Below are positions 11,530 to 23,450 of a stretch of 64,000 nt of DNA, in pieces (within the stretch, counting starts at the first letter, position 1; every line of letters starts with the position of its first letter). The position numbers and the translations under genes are program-made. The DNA comes from Triticum aestivum (taxonomy: Eukaryota > Streptophyta > Magnoliopsida > Poales > Poaceae): NCBI RefSeq assembly GCF_018294505.1, contig NC_057810.1:208090113-208154112 (forward strand), written 5' to 3'. The notes below the pieces were generated by a model that was not told the DNA's origin, did no database searches, and saw nothing but the letters and a program-made list of their open reading frames with translations.

Positions 11530-11550
11530 TTCTGGCGCTGTTGCCAAGGA
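11530..11550 (+). other. Primer-binding site, tRNA-Asp type, Athila-like Gypsy
   Basis: TTTCTGGCGCTGTTGCCAAGG lies just downstream of the LTR end. It is close to the tRNA-Asp-complementary PBS (TGGCGCCGTTGCC) used by Athila-type Gypsy elements, with a C-to-T change typical of decay. Confidence 0.75.
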
Positions 11551-11723
11551 GACATCATCAACATCTATTAGGTTCCTAATATAAAATCTCATCTCCTTGC
11601 CATTTTCCTCTCCTTTTCATCTCCCCCACTTCACAAAAATTTATCATTTTATTCGCCCTCTTTTTCGTTCGCCTTTTTCTCGTCAGATCTATTTTTGTTT
11701 GCAATCTTGTTTGCGTAGTTACG

Positions 11724-13752
11724 ATGTCTCAAGAAAACACCAAGTTGTGTGATTTTTCCAATACCAATAATAATGATTTTATTAGTACTCCGATTGCTCC
11801 TCCTGTCGCTAGTGTGGAATCTTGTGATATTAATGCCGCTTTGTTGAATCTTGTTATGAAGGATCAATTTTCCAGTACTCCTAATGAGGATGTCGCTTCC
11901 CATCTAAATACATTCATAGAATTGTGTGATATGCAAAAGAAAAAAAGATTTGGACAATGATATTGTGACGTTGGAATTTTTTCCGTTCTCTTAGAGGGAT
12001 CATGCAAAATTTTGGTTTTCTTCTTTGCCTCGCAATAGTATTGATTCTTGGGATAAGTGCAAAGATGCTTTTATTAGTAAATATTTTCTGCTCGCGAAAA
12101 TTATTTCCCTTAGAACTCAAATCATGTATTTTAAGAAATTTGAGCATGAACATGTTGCACAATCTTGGGAAAGAATGAAGTTGATGCTAAGAAATTGTCC
12201 TACTCATGGTTTAAATCTTTGGATGATCATACAAAAAATTTATGCGGGATTGAATTTTGTTTCTAGAAATCATTTAGATTCCACCGTGGGTGGTACTTTT
12301 ATGGAAATTACTTTGGGTGAAGCTACTAAATTTCTAGATAATAGCATGGCAAATTATTCACAATGGCATACCAAAAGAGCAACTACTAGTAAAAAGGATA
12401 ATTCGGTTGAAGAAATTAGTACTTTGAGTGAAAACTTGATGCTCTTATGAAATTTATTACTAGTAAAAGTTCTCCTATTGATCTTAATGATGTGCCTTTG
12501 TCTACTTTGATTGAGCAAAATAGTGATACCATAGATGTGAATTTTGTCTCGCGAAACAATTTTAATAAAAATGCTTATAGAGGTAATTTTAATCCTAGGC
12601 CTTTTCCTGGAAATCCCTCTAATAATTATGGTGGTGCCTATGGTAATTCTTCTTACAATAATAATAGTAACCCCTCTAATACTGAGAATAATATTAAAGA
12701 ATTTATCAATGCTCAAAAAGTGTTCAATACTACAATAGAAGAAAAGTTGAATAAGATTGATGATATGTCTAGAAGCATTGATAGAATTTCTCACGATGTA
12801 GAATATCTCAAGTTGAAATCTTTTGCACCCAAGGTTGATGAATCAATTAAAGATTTATATGTTTCTATGGATGAAAGTTAGAAAAGAACCGCTATGCTTA
12901 GAGCTAAAAGAGAATTTTTAGAAAGAGTGTTTTCTAGTGATTTCTTTCATGAAAATGCTGAAGATCTTAAAGTTATTGGTGTTTCTTATAATGATAAATT
13001 AAGGGACTGAAGAAGAGTCAATTTTAGCTAGAGAGCGTCCCGATAATTCAGAGGGTGAAAATCTTGATGAGAAAATTGATAAAAGTGGGTTTGGAGAGGT
13101 CAAAACTTTAACTAGTGATGTGCCCACTCTTTTGGATTACAAAGACTTTAATTATGATAATTGCTCTTTGATTGGATGTATTTCTTTGTTGCAATCCATG
13201 GTAAGTTCACCTCATGCCTATGAACAAAATAAATCTTTTACTAAAATATAATAGATGCCATGATGAAAGCTTTAGAAGAAAAGTTGGAATTAGCGATATC
13301 AATTCCTGGAAAATTACATGATGACTCGGAACCTACCATTAAAGTCAAGATTAAAAATTACGAGTGCTTTGATTTATGTGATTTGGGTGCTAGTATTTCC
13401 ACAATTCCGAAATCTTTATGTGATGTGCTTGGTCTTACCGATATTGAAGAATATTCTCTTAATTTGCACTTGGAAGATTCCACTTTTAAAAAGCCTTTGG
13501 GAAGAATTAATGATGTTCTTATCCTTGCAAATACAAACCATGTTCCCATAGATTTTATTGTTCTTGATATTGGTTGAATTTTTCTTGTCCAATTATACTT
13601 GGTAGACCGTTTTTACGTACTATAGGTGTCATGGTTGATATGAAAGAATGCAATATTAAATTCCAATTGACACTAAGAAAAGGTATGGAACACTTCCCTA
13701 GATCAAGAATTAAGCCACCATATGAATCAATCACGAGGGCATCCTATGGATA
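11724..13752 (+). pseudogene. gag: Gag and retropepsin-like protease of the Athila-like Gypsy (decayed)
   Basis: The start ATG at 11724 lies about 200 bp after the LTR. Open pieces follow at 11724-11960, about 12025-12450, 12447-12881 and 13260-13577, separated by frameshifts and stops. The second piece has the gag capsid-type region (a W-E-R-x-K segment, then a G-x-F-M-E-I segment). The third is rich in Asn and Gly (G-N-F-N-P-R-P-F-P-G-N). The last has a retropepsin-like core with D-L-G-A-S-I-S, in which the usual D-T/S-G active site reads D-L-G as in other Athila-like gag-protease proteins. After a frameshift near 13580 the protease continues (L-G-R-P-F-L) to a stop at about 13750. Nothing of pol follows. 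Confidence 0.75.
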
Positions 13753-14501
13753 AAAAACTAAAGATGACAATACTTGAATCTATGAATTATGCCTAGCTAG
13801 GGGCATAAAACGATGGCACTTGTTGAGAGGCAACCCAATGAATAAATTTATTTTTTTCCTTTTTCTTTCTCTTATTGAGTGTTTGCACAATTATTCTACT
13901 GTTTTAATTGTGTTTTTATGTTTTAGTTAGTGTTTGTGCCAAGTAAAGCCTTTGGGATCATGTTTGGTGATAGTTGATTTGATCTTGTTGAAAAACAGAA
14001 ACTTTTGCGCCCAGTAGCAGAATTTTAAAAAATCACAGAAACATGCTTTTGCTCTGAATTTTTTACACAAGATTGATATACAAATTGCCCATGTTGTACT
14101 AATATTTCATAATGTTTGGATTTACAGAAGTATATGAAGTTTCTAGATTACTACAGTCTATTCTATTTTTTACAGATTCTGTTTTCGTTGCATTGTGTGC
14201 TTACTTTGATGAATGTATGAATTGTATCGGGGGGTATAAGCCATGGTAAATTTGGAATACAGTAGGTATAATGCAATAATAAAATATGAGTGGGTCTGCA
14301 ACAACACTTAGAGTAGTGTTTCTTTCTTATAAGAACGGATCTCACGAAGGTTTTGTTAAGTTCCATGTGATTGAAGTTTTCAAGTTTTGAATGAGATCAT
14401 GATAGATGAAGGAATAAGGAGTGAAAAGAGTCTAAGCTTGGGGATACCCATGCAACCCAAGATAATATTCAAGGAGAACCAAGCAACTAAGCTTGGGGAT
14501 G
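13753..14501 (+). other. Non-coding 3' region of the Athila-like Gypsy, first part
   Basis: AT-rich, without open frames of note. It includes GTTGAGAGGCAACCCAAT (about 13825), common after the coding part of this element type. It ends with AAGCTTGGGGATG, interrupted by the solo LTR at 14502, where the final GGATG (14497-14501) is the TSD. Confidence 0.6.
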
Positions 14502-15357
14502 TGTCGGGACCCCGATCCTAAGTCACACCGATCTAGAATGTAAGACATCATATCACTTTGCAGCCTCACGCACGGTATTCGCACGGGTGCCACCTTACCT
14601 AGCCAGGGACCGTTTGTGCCTTTTGGCTCACGTATATGATTGTGTCTCTAGCATCCATATGACAGATAACCTGGGCCGACATGACTAGTCGTAAACCCAA
14701 GGTGGCACAAACTTACAGGAACAGGCATACATGACCCAGCAACGAATGTGTCGGTCATCAATGTATGAACCCAAGTCCTAGAAAGCTACAAGGACTTAAA
14801 GGAACAACGCGTGACATTTCCACGAAGGGACAGACATAGGAACGAGGAAGGACACATGCCGGCCAGCCTAAGTGTTCCGGAGCAGTAGCAAGCTACCATG
14901 GCTTAGTGGAAGCACCAGGAGACATTTTCCCATAAGAGAGGCTACCAAGAATAAACAACTAGATTGTCGGATCCCACACATACCAATACACATTACACGT
15001 ACGCATAACATGTAAGTATGTGTTGTACAACATGGCATCACAACATAACTCAACAACTCATATAGATAAAGACTCAGAAGAGCCAACATAGCGTTTATTA
15101 CAAACAGGGGTCACATGACCCAACATTCAGAGCATACAAGCAACCAGCGGAAGCATAACATGTCTGAGTACAGACAACTACAAATGAAAAAGGCTAAGAA
15201 GCCTGACTATCTAAAACATCCGATCAAGATAGTAGCTGAGGTAACTAGCTACTTGTTGAAGTCCACGAGGTAACTAGTAAGACCGAAGTCTCCGCTGCAA
15301 CAACATAAATTAAGAAACATGAGTACAAAGGTACTCAGCAAGACTTACATTAGATCC

Positions 15358-17010
15358 TATCATACTTGCATTTGTATCAAGAAGGCAATGTGGGGTTTAG
15401 TTGCAGCAAGCCAGCTTTGACTCATGGCTAACCTATTCTACGACTACAAGTAACTTCTTTGAGGTGAGATAGCCACACACGAGTCCACTATCACCACACA
15501 ATACACTACTATGGATTCATCCACGTCTCCCTACAAGAAGGCCATCCATAGCACTCACACTTGTCTTGAGCATTTTAGAGTATCCACTTCAAGTTGTCTA
15601 TGTACCACGTAAGCATCCAAGAAGTCCATATCCGCGGACCCGGCTATACGAATAGATCATGTTAACCCTGCAGGGGTGTACTTCGTCACACACGCTCCCG
15701 TCACTTAATGCCATGTACACGTCGTGTATCTCGGCAACCTTCAAGTGGAAGCCTGGCGAGGGTGTCGGTCACGACCTGACTAACCACACAAGACCCTAGT
15801 CTAGGTTTATTTCCTATTCGGGTTCTATCCGCAAGGGAGTCCGGCCGAGGTTTCCATCACGGCCCAAAATGATGTGTGCAGGGTTCCCGAGCCCACCATC
15901 CGGGTGCCACTCGATACACCAGACCACATGTGCCTTGTCTGTCCCAAGCCCACCCTGCCGGGTGCCACTTGGTAGAAAAAATAACACTACCTACAAACAC
16001 CAGAAACTAGTTGCGACTCCTGGACAGAGATCAAGTTGGTTAATAAGTCGAGAGGAGTCAAGTTACCGGAACCCAATGTGTGGTAGTAGCTAGTCATTGG
16101 ACAACATACATAGAACTCGGTGCTTAAGGACGGTTCCAGTGAGACAACCCACCATGTACTCCTACATGGCCTCTCACCTCTACCTATCATACATGCATTT
16201 GTATCAAGAAGGCAATGTGGGGTTTAGCTGCAGCAAGCCAGCTTTGACTCAGTGGCTAAACTGTTCTACGACTACAAGTAACTTCTTTGAGGTGAGATAG
16301 CGCACACGAGTCCACTATCACCTCACAATACACTACTATGGATTCATCCCCGTCTCCCTACGAGAAGGCCATCCATAGAACTCACACTTGTCTTGAGCAT
16401 TTAAGAGTATCCACTTCAAGTTGTCTATGTACCACGTAATCATCCAAGAAGTCCATATCCGTAGACCTGGCTATTCGAATAGATCATGTTAACCCTGCAG
16501 GGGTGTACTTCTTCACACACGCTCCCGCCACTTACCGCCCTATACACATCCTGTATCTCGGCAACCTTCAAGTGGAAGCCTGGCGAGGGTGTCGGCCACA
16601 ACCTGACTAACCACACAAGACCCTAGTCCAGGTTTATCACCTATAAAGGTTCTATCCGCAAGGGAGTCCGGCCGAGGTTTCCATCACAGCCCCAAACGAT
16701 GTGTGCAGGGTTGCCGAGCCCACCATCCGGGTGCCACTTGGTACACTAGGCCATGTGTGCCTAGTCTGTCCCAAGCCCACCATGTCGGGTGCCACTTGGT
16801 AGAAAAATAACAGTACCTACAAACATCAGAAACTAGTTGCGACTCCTGGACAGAGATCAAGTTGGTTAATAAGTTGAGAGGGGTCAAGTTACCGGAACCC
16901 AATGTGTGGTAGTAGCTAGTCATTGGACAACATACACAGAACTCAGTGCTTCAGGATGGTTCCAGTGAGACAACCCACCATGTACTCCTACATGGCCTCT
17001 CACCGCTACC
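15358..17010. repeat. Tandem duplication of ~827 bp inside the solo LTR
   Basis: 15358-16184 and 16185-17010 align over their whole length in direct orientation. Both start TATCATAC(T/A)TGCATTTGTATC and end CTCACC(T/G)CTACC. By eye they differ by scattered substitutions and one- to two-base indels. The duplication accounts for part of the unusual length of this LTR. Confidence 0.9.
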
Positions 17011-17999
17011 TTTGCCAAAACGTGTTCACACACTTAACTCTCAGCATCAGAACATAACACTGCACTCCAATTCATTCCCAATGAATCAGACCTGAAACAC
17101 TCTAAGCAATAGCAGGCATGGCATGGTAGGAACACAACATGGCTTCAATCAACTCCTAAACATGCTAGTGGGTTTCAACTATTTACTATGGCAATGATAG
17201 GTCATGCAGAGGAATGGGTTCAACTACCAGAGCATAAAGTAGCAGTTGAATCATTGTTGTCCTAATGCAATAACAGAGAGCAAGAGCGAGAGAGTAGGAT
17301 TGTATCGGAATGGAAAATGGGGGGTTTGCTTGCCTGGTAGATCAACATGGGGGCACTGCTCCATAGACAAGTACTCTAGAACGGTCTCCGGAGCAGGACC
17401 TATAGAGAAGGAACGGTGTCGACAATCAAAACACAAGCATATGCAACAATAATATGCATGATCATGGCATGTAGATGTGCTATTGTTTGAGCTAATGCAA
17501 CTAGCATCATTTGGGTGAAGTCCATTTGAACCAAGAGTTCAAATGCAACTCCAAGTTAAACATCTACAAATGCCATTTAGGTGTTTTCACTTATACAGTA
17601 GGTATAAGTTGGTTTTTCATGCATGAAACTAGAACAGATGGATAGATTGAATTTTGTGATAATTTTTCATATATAACTTATTTCAATATGAGCTACGGTT
17701 GAATTTATATGGTTTTTTGAAGTTTGTAGCATTTTCTAGAATTTACTCATTTATTTTAAAATCAGAAAATCACCTAATGCTTCAGCACTGCATCATGCCC
17801 GCGTTAGCAGTCAACAGCGCTGACCAGGTCAAACCTGACGTGTGGAGTCCACGCGTCAGTGTCTCAGACACTAACTAACATAATTAGTGTTAGACTAAAC
17901 CTAATCTATAAATTAGCAGGGGCAGGGCCCACATGTCAATGACTCCACGGAGTTAGTTAGTGGTCAAAACGGTCAACTGGGGGGTCAAACCCAGTCAAC

Positions 18000-18890
18000 T
18001 CGCCAGTGTTTAGCCGCCGGCGAGGCCGAAAGCGGCGGAGTCGCACAGGATCAACGCTCCGGCGACCATTTGGGCGGCGGAGACCACCTACATGATGCCT
18101 AGGCTCGCGCGCATACAACGGGACATGCGGGAGGCCGTGGGGTGGTCGGAGCTCACCGGAGTAGAGCTCGCGGTGGAGGCCGGAGCATGGCCAGGTGCGG
18201 GCGGGGTGCTATGGTGCACGGCAGGAGCCGCGGAGGGGCTGTACGGCATCCTAGCGTCACCAGGAGCATGGTGACGCGCGCGGTTGTGAGCCACGGTGGC
18301 TCTGGCCACGGCGGCACGGCCGCTCGGGTCCGGTGGGTAGCACGGCTACAGCGTGTGAACGATGAAATGGAGAGGGGGAACGACTGCGGGGCTCACAGCG
18401 GGCTCGGAGGGCTGCTCGGTGTGGCCGGGAACACGCTGAGGTCGACGGGGCGGCGATGGCGATCTCCGGTGGCCTAAGGTGAAGACAAGGGTGATGGCGG
18501 CTCCTCGGGGCGCTCCGGCTTGGGTGTCTCGGCGGAGGGCTTCAGCACGAGGAGACGGAGCTTGGGGACACGAAGATAGGGCGAGGGGGAGGCGGTATCT
18601 GTGGTAACAGCGAGCGGCGCGACGACAGTGCTCGGCTGTCGTGGGAGAGGGGGACAGAGGTGGGGAGCAGGATGGGAGAGAGTGAGAGGGGCCTGGGAGG
18701 GGTCGCGTGGAGTCATCTGGGGCGTCCAGAGCGACGAGGGGAAGAGGCAGGCAGGCAGGTGGCGTGGCGGCACGGCGGTGCGCGCGCGTCGGCCACACGC
18801 CTGTCCGACTATTGCGAGGACAACAACGACTAGCATTGGGCCAGTGGCTGGCCGGGCTGCACAGTGCGAGGTAGGTCGGCCCAGATAAGC
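18000..18890. other. GC-rich, CpG-rich block of the solo LTR
   Basis: A sharp switch from AT-rich to strongly GC-rich sequence with many CpG and CGG/CCG runs. Long overlapping frames on both strands (for example minus 18346-18798, rich in Pro, Arg and Ala) follow from base composition and carry no known domain. The chromovirus LTRs carry a similar block, which in both copies contains an assembly gap. Confidence 0.6.
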
Positions 18891-19340
18891 TTTCTTTTCT
18901 ATTTCTTTCTATTTTTCTTTTTCTGGCATTTGTGTCTGATTTAGTAATTATACTAAATCAATTTATTTTCTTCTGTCAATTTTTGTAGGGACTATTTTAC
19001 TTGGAGCCCCTCACCAAAATTCAGAATTTTTGGACATATATTATATATATAACAAATATATATCCAATGCAAATAATTACTGGATTAATCCAAATGACCA
19101 AAATAAATATTTATGAGCCCCTAAAAATATTGGTTTGAATTTTACCTCTGACCAATATTTTCAGAGAGAGACATGAACATTTTCCTGGACCTTTTTGGAA
19201 CAATTTTAATCTGGGTCATTTCCAGAAATGATTTCTGAGGGTTTCACGAATCCCCAATTCAAATTCAAATGGAATTTATACATGATGCACACATGACTGG
19301 CTAGTCTAGGTCATACCAGAACTAGGGATGTGACAGGATG

Positions 19341-21099
19341 CCCCGAAAGGCATCCCTCTTTCTTCTAACGACCATCAGTATTTTACTAGGAGCTATATTT
19401 TTATTCATCACATATCATGAGTTTTGCTTGGAGCGTCTTGTATTATATGAGTCTTTGCTTGTTTTTCTTTTTAGTTTGTCACAAGTATCCTTTCTAGACA
19501 CACATATTTGAGAGAGCCAAAATTATGCTATGATTTGTTAGAATTACTCTTTATGCTTCACCTAAAAAAATTGAGCTATGGAATTGTTCTAGTGCTTCAC
19601 TTATATCCTTTTAATCATGGTCTGCTTTAATACTTCTGGAGAAATACGCTCATGCTTCACTTAGATTTATTAAAGAGTTAGTATAGTTTTGAAGAAATTC
19701 TCTCATGCTCTACTTACATTATTTTGAGAGACGAAAAAATTTATGCTAATGTTCTTCACTTAAATTTGTCTAAGCTTGTCAAAAGCAATTGCAATATACG
19801 AAATTAGTCCCAAAGTGATAGATATTCAACAGGGATATAATAAAAACTTTCATGAAGATCATTGGACAAAATAAACTTGATTCCTTGTAACAGTTTTGAG
19901 ATATGATGATAGTGATAAGCGCGTCATGTTGGTGAGTAACTATGCTTTAGTAAGAATATTGGTGTTGAGGTTTGTGATTCCCTATGCAAGCACGAAAGTC
20001 GATAGTTATGCAATGAAGTTACATCCTACTTGTGGTGCATTAGTCGGTGTTAGTTATGTTTAATGCTCGCTTATGTGAATTTTCGTTTCTTGGTTGGTTG
20101 CTTCTCAATCTATTTGCTAGTTCCACCTGCACTAAGTAGAAATACTACTTGTGCATCCAAAATCCTTAAACCCCGTTTTGCCATATGAGTCCACCATACC
20201 TACCTACATGCGGTATTTCCTTGTCATTCTAAGTAAATTTGTATGTGCTATCTCTAATTTTCAAAATGAATTTCCTTTCTGTGTGCCCGTACCGCTCATG
20301 AAGCGGCAGGGGGTGGCAAATATTTTCCATGCTAGATGTGTTATTCTCAAGATGAGTGTTTATTCACTTGTCATTGCACGAGAGTACGAGGTAATAGGGA
20401 TTCCCAGTCCCGAAATGAAAAGGAAATTTACTTTATGTTGTCAAATAATAAATTCCTTGGAAAGTGTCGGTATGGAAAGCACCCGTGGATACGGCTAGCC
20501 ATGGATTGTGAAAGAATGGTGGAAAAGGAATAAACTTTATTTTATGTTTTGGAACCGCCTACGATATATCTAGCATGGAAAGTGTTGGGAATTACTCGGC
20601 CGTTTTTGTTGACGGGAAAAGCATGCCTCTCAAAATTTTGATCTCCTAATTTTTGCTTTGAGCTTTGGGACCTCTACAAATCCCTACTTCCCTCTACGAA
20701 GGGCCTATCTACTTACTTTATGCAATTTTTATTTTTATTTGAGTCTCCATCTTCTCTTATAAAGCACCAACTAGGGAGCACTATGATCATACTTGAGCAT
20801 TGGATGTAGCAAATATGTGAGTGTGTTTCGTGAATGGATCAATGATTGAGCATGATGGGCTAGGGATAACTTTCTTTAGTGTTGATATTTTGAAAGACAT
20901 GGTTGCTTGTTGATATGCTTGACTATTGAAATCTCCATGTCAAAACTAGACTATTGCTTTGAACCATATAAAAGTCCAAATGTACATGCTACAAAACAAA
21001 AGAATATGTGATGAACATGTTAGGCAACATTCCACATCAAAAGTTCTGTTTTTATCATTTACCAACTCAAGGACGAGCAGGAATTAAGCTTGGGGATGC
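19341..21099 (+). other. Non-coding 3' region of the Athila-like Gypsy, second part, ending in the polypurine tract
   Basis: Continues the element after the solo LTR (CCCCGAAAGGCATCCC...). It is AT-rich. The longest frame (20151-20498, 115 codons) has no recognisable domain. It ends AGCAGGAATTAAGCTTGGGGATGC immediately before the 3' LTR; the purine-rich AGCTTGGGGATG there is the probable polypurine tract. Confidence 0.6.
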
Positions 21100-21409
21100 T
21101 GATATGTCTCCAACATATCTATAATTTTTGGTTGCTCCATGCTGTTATATAATCATTCTTGGATGTTTTCCAACCATTCTATAGCAACTTTATGTCATTT
21201 TTTGGGACTAACCTATTGACATAGTGCCTAGTGCCAGTTGTTGTTTTTGCTTGTTTTTTACTTTGCAGAATAACAGTACCAAACGGAGTCCAAATGCAGC
21301 AAAACTTTTTGGAGATTTTTTCTGGACCAGAAGACACCGTGTGGGCCAAGAAAGTACCAGAGGGGAGGCTCGTGGGGAGCACAACCCACTAGGGCGTGCC
21401 CAGGGGGTT
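21100..21409 (+). repeat. Truncated 3' LTR of the Athila-like Gypsy
   Basis: Starts TGATATGTCTCCAACATATC and matches the first ~310 bp of the 5' LTR, with scattered substitutions. Homology ends at CCCAGGGGGTT (about 21409), where S1 LTR sequence begins. About 1.25 kb of this LTR has been deleted. Confidence 0.85.
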
Positions 21410-21730
21410 ATATCCTCTACTCTCCTTACTTTACAGTTGTCTTCATGAAGTCATTGCCTGCCAGTCTGATCTGTTTGACTTCACTCCTTGAAGACTAATA
21501 ACTGTTTAGCTTCGTACTATCTTCCTTTCTGATCCTGTCTACCTAGTTGTAGTTAGTCTTCGTGCTTTTATTGCATTTTATGTTTGACTAATGCTTGCCT
21601 AGTGTAGTTTTCATTCCGCTGCTTACTATATAGGCTCAGTTTACCTGGTTGTCTTCAAAGTCTTCATGTTTTGAAGACTTTCATAAAAATCACCTATTCA
21701 CCCCCCTCTAGTCGACAACTAGAACTTTCA
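21410..21730 (+). repeat. 3' part of the S1 5' LTR
   Basis: Ends CACCCCCCTCTAGTCGACAACTAGAACTTTCA directly before a tRNA-iMet-type PBS. The last ~50 bp resemble the end of the S2 LTR, but the rest is clearly different, so S1 belongs to another subfamily. The left end is cut at the junction with the Athila-like 3' LTR. Confidence 0.75.
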
Positions 21731-21731
21731 A

Positions 21732-21745
21732 TTGGTACCAGAGCA
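21732..21745 (+). other. Primer-binding site of S1
   Basis: TTGGTACCAGAGCAAG, one base after the LTR end. It is close to the initiator-Met tRNA PBS of Copia elements (TGGTATCAGAGC) with one T-to-C change. Confidence 0.75.
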
Positions 21746-22707
21746 AGGTACTCCCTTGTTCCGTGTGATTCGTTTGAACCACCTGGAGTTTTAGCTATGT
21801 CGACTGCAGGGATAATCAAGGTCTCCGTTGCATGCCCTGTCTTCGATGGCACTGGCTACCCCTAGTGGAAGAACAAGATGTGCATGCATCTTGAAGCCAT
21901 TGATGTTGATCTCTGGTATGTCGTCAAGGCTGGCGTTCCCAAAGTCGGTGAAGGCGTCACCGCTGCTGATGTCAAGAGATTTGCTCAATTGGACTCAACC
22001 GCCAAGAACATCATCTGTGTTTATCTGACCAAAGGGCAGTATGGCCGTGTGACTACACTAGAAACTGGAAAGCTAGTCTAGGACTAGCTTTCCAAGGTCA
22101 ATGAAGGCGTCTCAACTCAGAGAGACTCAAGAATCGATGTTGTTCGCAATCTCTTCAACCACTTCAAGAGAAACGACAATGAAAATGTCCAGCTCACGTT
22201 CGATCGCTTGACTGATATCACCAATGAGCTACGTGCTCTCGGCACCACTGAGATCGCCAAGCATGGAATCATGAAGAAGCTTCTGATATCACTTGATAGC
22301 TCGTTTGATACCTTAGCCCTGATGATTCAAGGATGTCCTGACTTCAAAGATATCGATCCGTCTGACATACTCGAGAGGCTCAACACACATGAGTTCCAGC
22401 TATCTGAGAAGTGTGATATCTATAGTCCCAACTATGACCGAACCCGTGCTCTGAAGGCAAAGGTTGTTTCCTCATTTGAAGAAGAATCTGTCTGTAGCTT
22501 TGGTGATCCTGAAGAGCTTGGCAAAGAACTTGCAGTGCTTGTGAGGAAGTTTCAGATGTACTCCAAGAAGAATCGGTTCAGCAAGTCTTCACGATCTAGC
22601 TCCAAGAATGACGAGGCTTCATCACATGACTACAAGAAGAGGACTTGCCACAAATGCAAGAAGACAGACCACTACATCTTGGAGTGTCCTCAGTGGGGTA
22701 AGGAATC

Positions 22708-22760
22708 AAAGAAGAAGAAGAAGAAGAAGAAGAAGAAGAAGAAGAAGAAGAAGAAGAAGA
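22708..22760 (+). repeat. (AAG)n microsatellite encoding poly-lysine in S1 gag
   Basis: About 17 AAG units in frame just after the zinc knuckle, giving a run of about 18 lysines. The corresponding place in S2 (about 25911-25923) has only four lysine codons, so the tract expanded in the S1 lineage. Confidence 0.85.
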
Positions 22761-23445
22761 ACAAGGAATATGATTCTGATGACAACAAGAAGAAGAAAAC
22801 CTCAAAATCTTCTTCAAAGTGTTCGTCAAAGTCTTCGTCAAAGTCTTCATCTCACAAGAAGACCTCATCAAGCAAGGCTCGTGCATTTATTGGCAAGGAA
22901 ATGGATTCAGAGGAGGAGTCTGCTTCAGAGGAGGCGGAGGTGGAGTCACAGGAGGAGTCTGATTCAGGCATAGCAAGCCTGGATCTAGCATCTGCGTTCG
23001 TCGCCAAGTCTATGTTCAACACTGAAGACAATGGTCGCAATATTGAAGCCAAAGTTGATGATGATGATGACGATGACTCTGCTCCAACCTACTGCTTCAT
23101 GGCACGTGGTGCCAAGGTAACTTCACGCGATGCCTATTTCCAAACCTCCAGTGAAGATGACTCTGAATGTGAGTCCAAACCTAGCTATAAGACACTTGCT
23201 AAAATTGCAATTGAGCAAGAAAATGTTATGGAACATATTCAAAAGCTGCTAGACAAAAGCGATGACCTGTTGGACGCGGAAATGAATCGAACTCAGTCCT
23301 TAATTGAAGACATTAAAAGTCTTCGTGTTAAGTACGAAGATCTTGAAAGTCGTCATGAAACTCTCTCAGCCTGTCATGAGAAGCTTTCCTATGATTATCT
23401 TCAAAGGAAGCAGAATCTAGACAAACTGAGAGCGTCTCATGATGA

Positions 23446-23450
23446 TCTTC
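23446..23450 (+). repeat. Target-site duplication of S2, left copy
   Basis: TCTTC in S1 gag, repeated at 58500-58504 directly after the S2 3' LTR. Confidence 0.95.

Larger units (their letters stand above)
14502..19335 (-). mobile_element. 4.8-kb solo LTR of a long-LTR Gypsy element
   Basis: The unit starts TGTCGGGACCCCGATCC and ends GGGATGTGACA, flanked by a perfect 5-bp TSD GGATG (14497-14501 and 19336-19340). There is no coding domain and no second LTR, so it is a solo LTR of 4,834 bp. Its layout matches the long LTR of the chromovirus at 43355: a CCCTGCAGGGGTGT motif in the left third (15667, 16495; compare about 44140) and a very GC-rich block near the right end. On that basis it reads on the minus strand, starting TGTCACATCCCTAG. 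Family not named with confidence; LARD-like long-LTR Gypsy groups are candidates. Confidence 0.8.
9956..21409 (+). mobile_element. Athila/Sabrina-like Gypsy element, gag-protease only, 3' LTR truncated
   Basis: The 5' LTR is 9956-11521, followed by a tRNA-Asp-type PBS and decayed gag plus protease (11724-13752). A non-coding 3' region follows, interrupted by a solo LTR at 14502-19335, and then the first 310 bp of the 3' LTR (21100-21409). There is no trace of reverse transcriptase, RNase H or integrase between protease and 3' LTR. The element therefore looks non-autonomous by design, not by deletion. Without the solo LTR it is about 6.6 kb. The right end is lost at a deletion junction with the S1 LTR, so the TSD cannot be checked. 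Confidence 0.8.
21797..23450 (+). pseudogene. gag: S1 Gag, N-terminal part (cut by S2)
   Basis: The ATG at 21797 is in the same context as the S2 gag start at 25008. Stops interrupt the first part (at about 21863 and 22079, and once just after). From 22208 the frame is open for about 415 codons to the S2 insertion. It has the Copia gag region (L-x-R-L-N-T-H-E-F), then a zinc knuckle at about 22650-22690 in which all four C-C-H-C ligands remain but the usual Gly before His is Asp. A long poly-Lys run, Ser/Lys-rich and acidic stretches and a coiled-coil-like region follow. Long C-terminal coiled coils are typical of Sirevirus Gag. The frame continues in phase at 58505. Confidence 0.8.

Noticed and set aside
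18346..18836. Pro/Arg/Ala-rich frames of 110-150 codons
   Set aside because: They follow from extreme GC content in the solo LTR, overlap on opposite strands and have no domain.
20151..20498. A 115-codon frame in the Athila-like 3' region
   Set aside because: No domain, AT-rich non-coding surroundings, and no similarity to the protein motifs of the other elements here.
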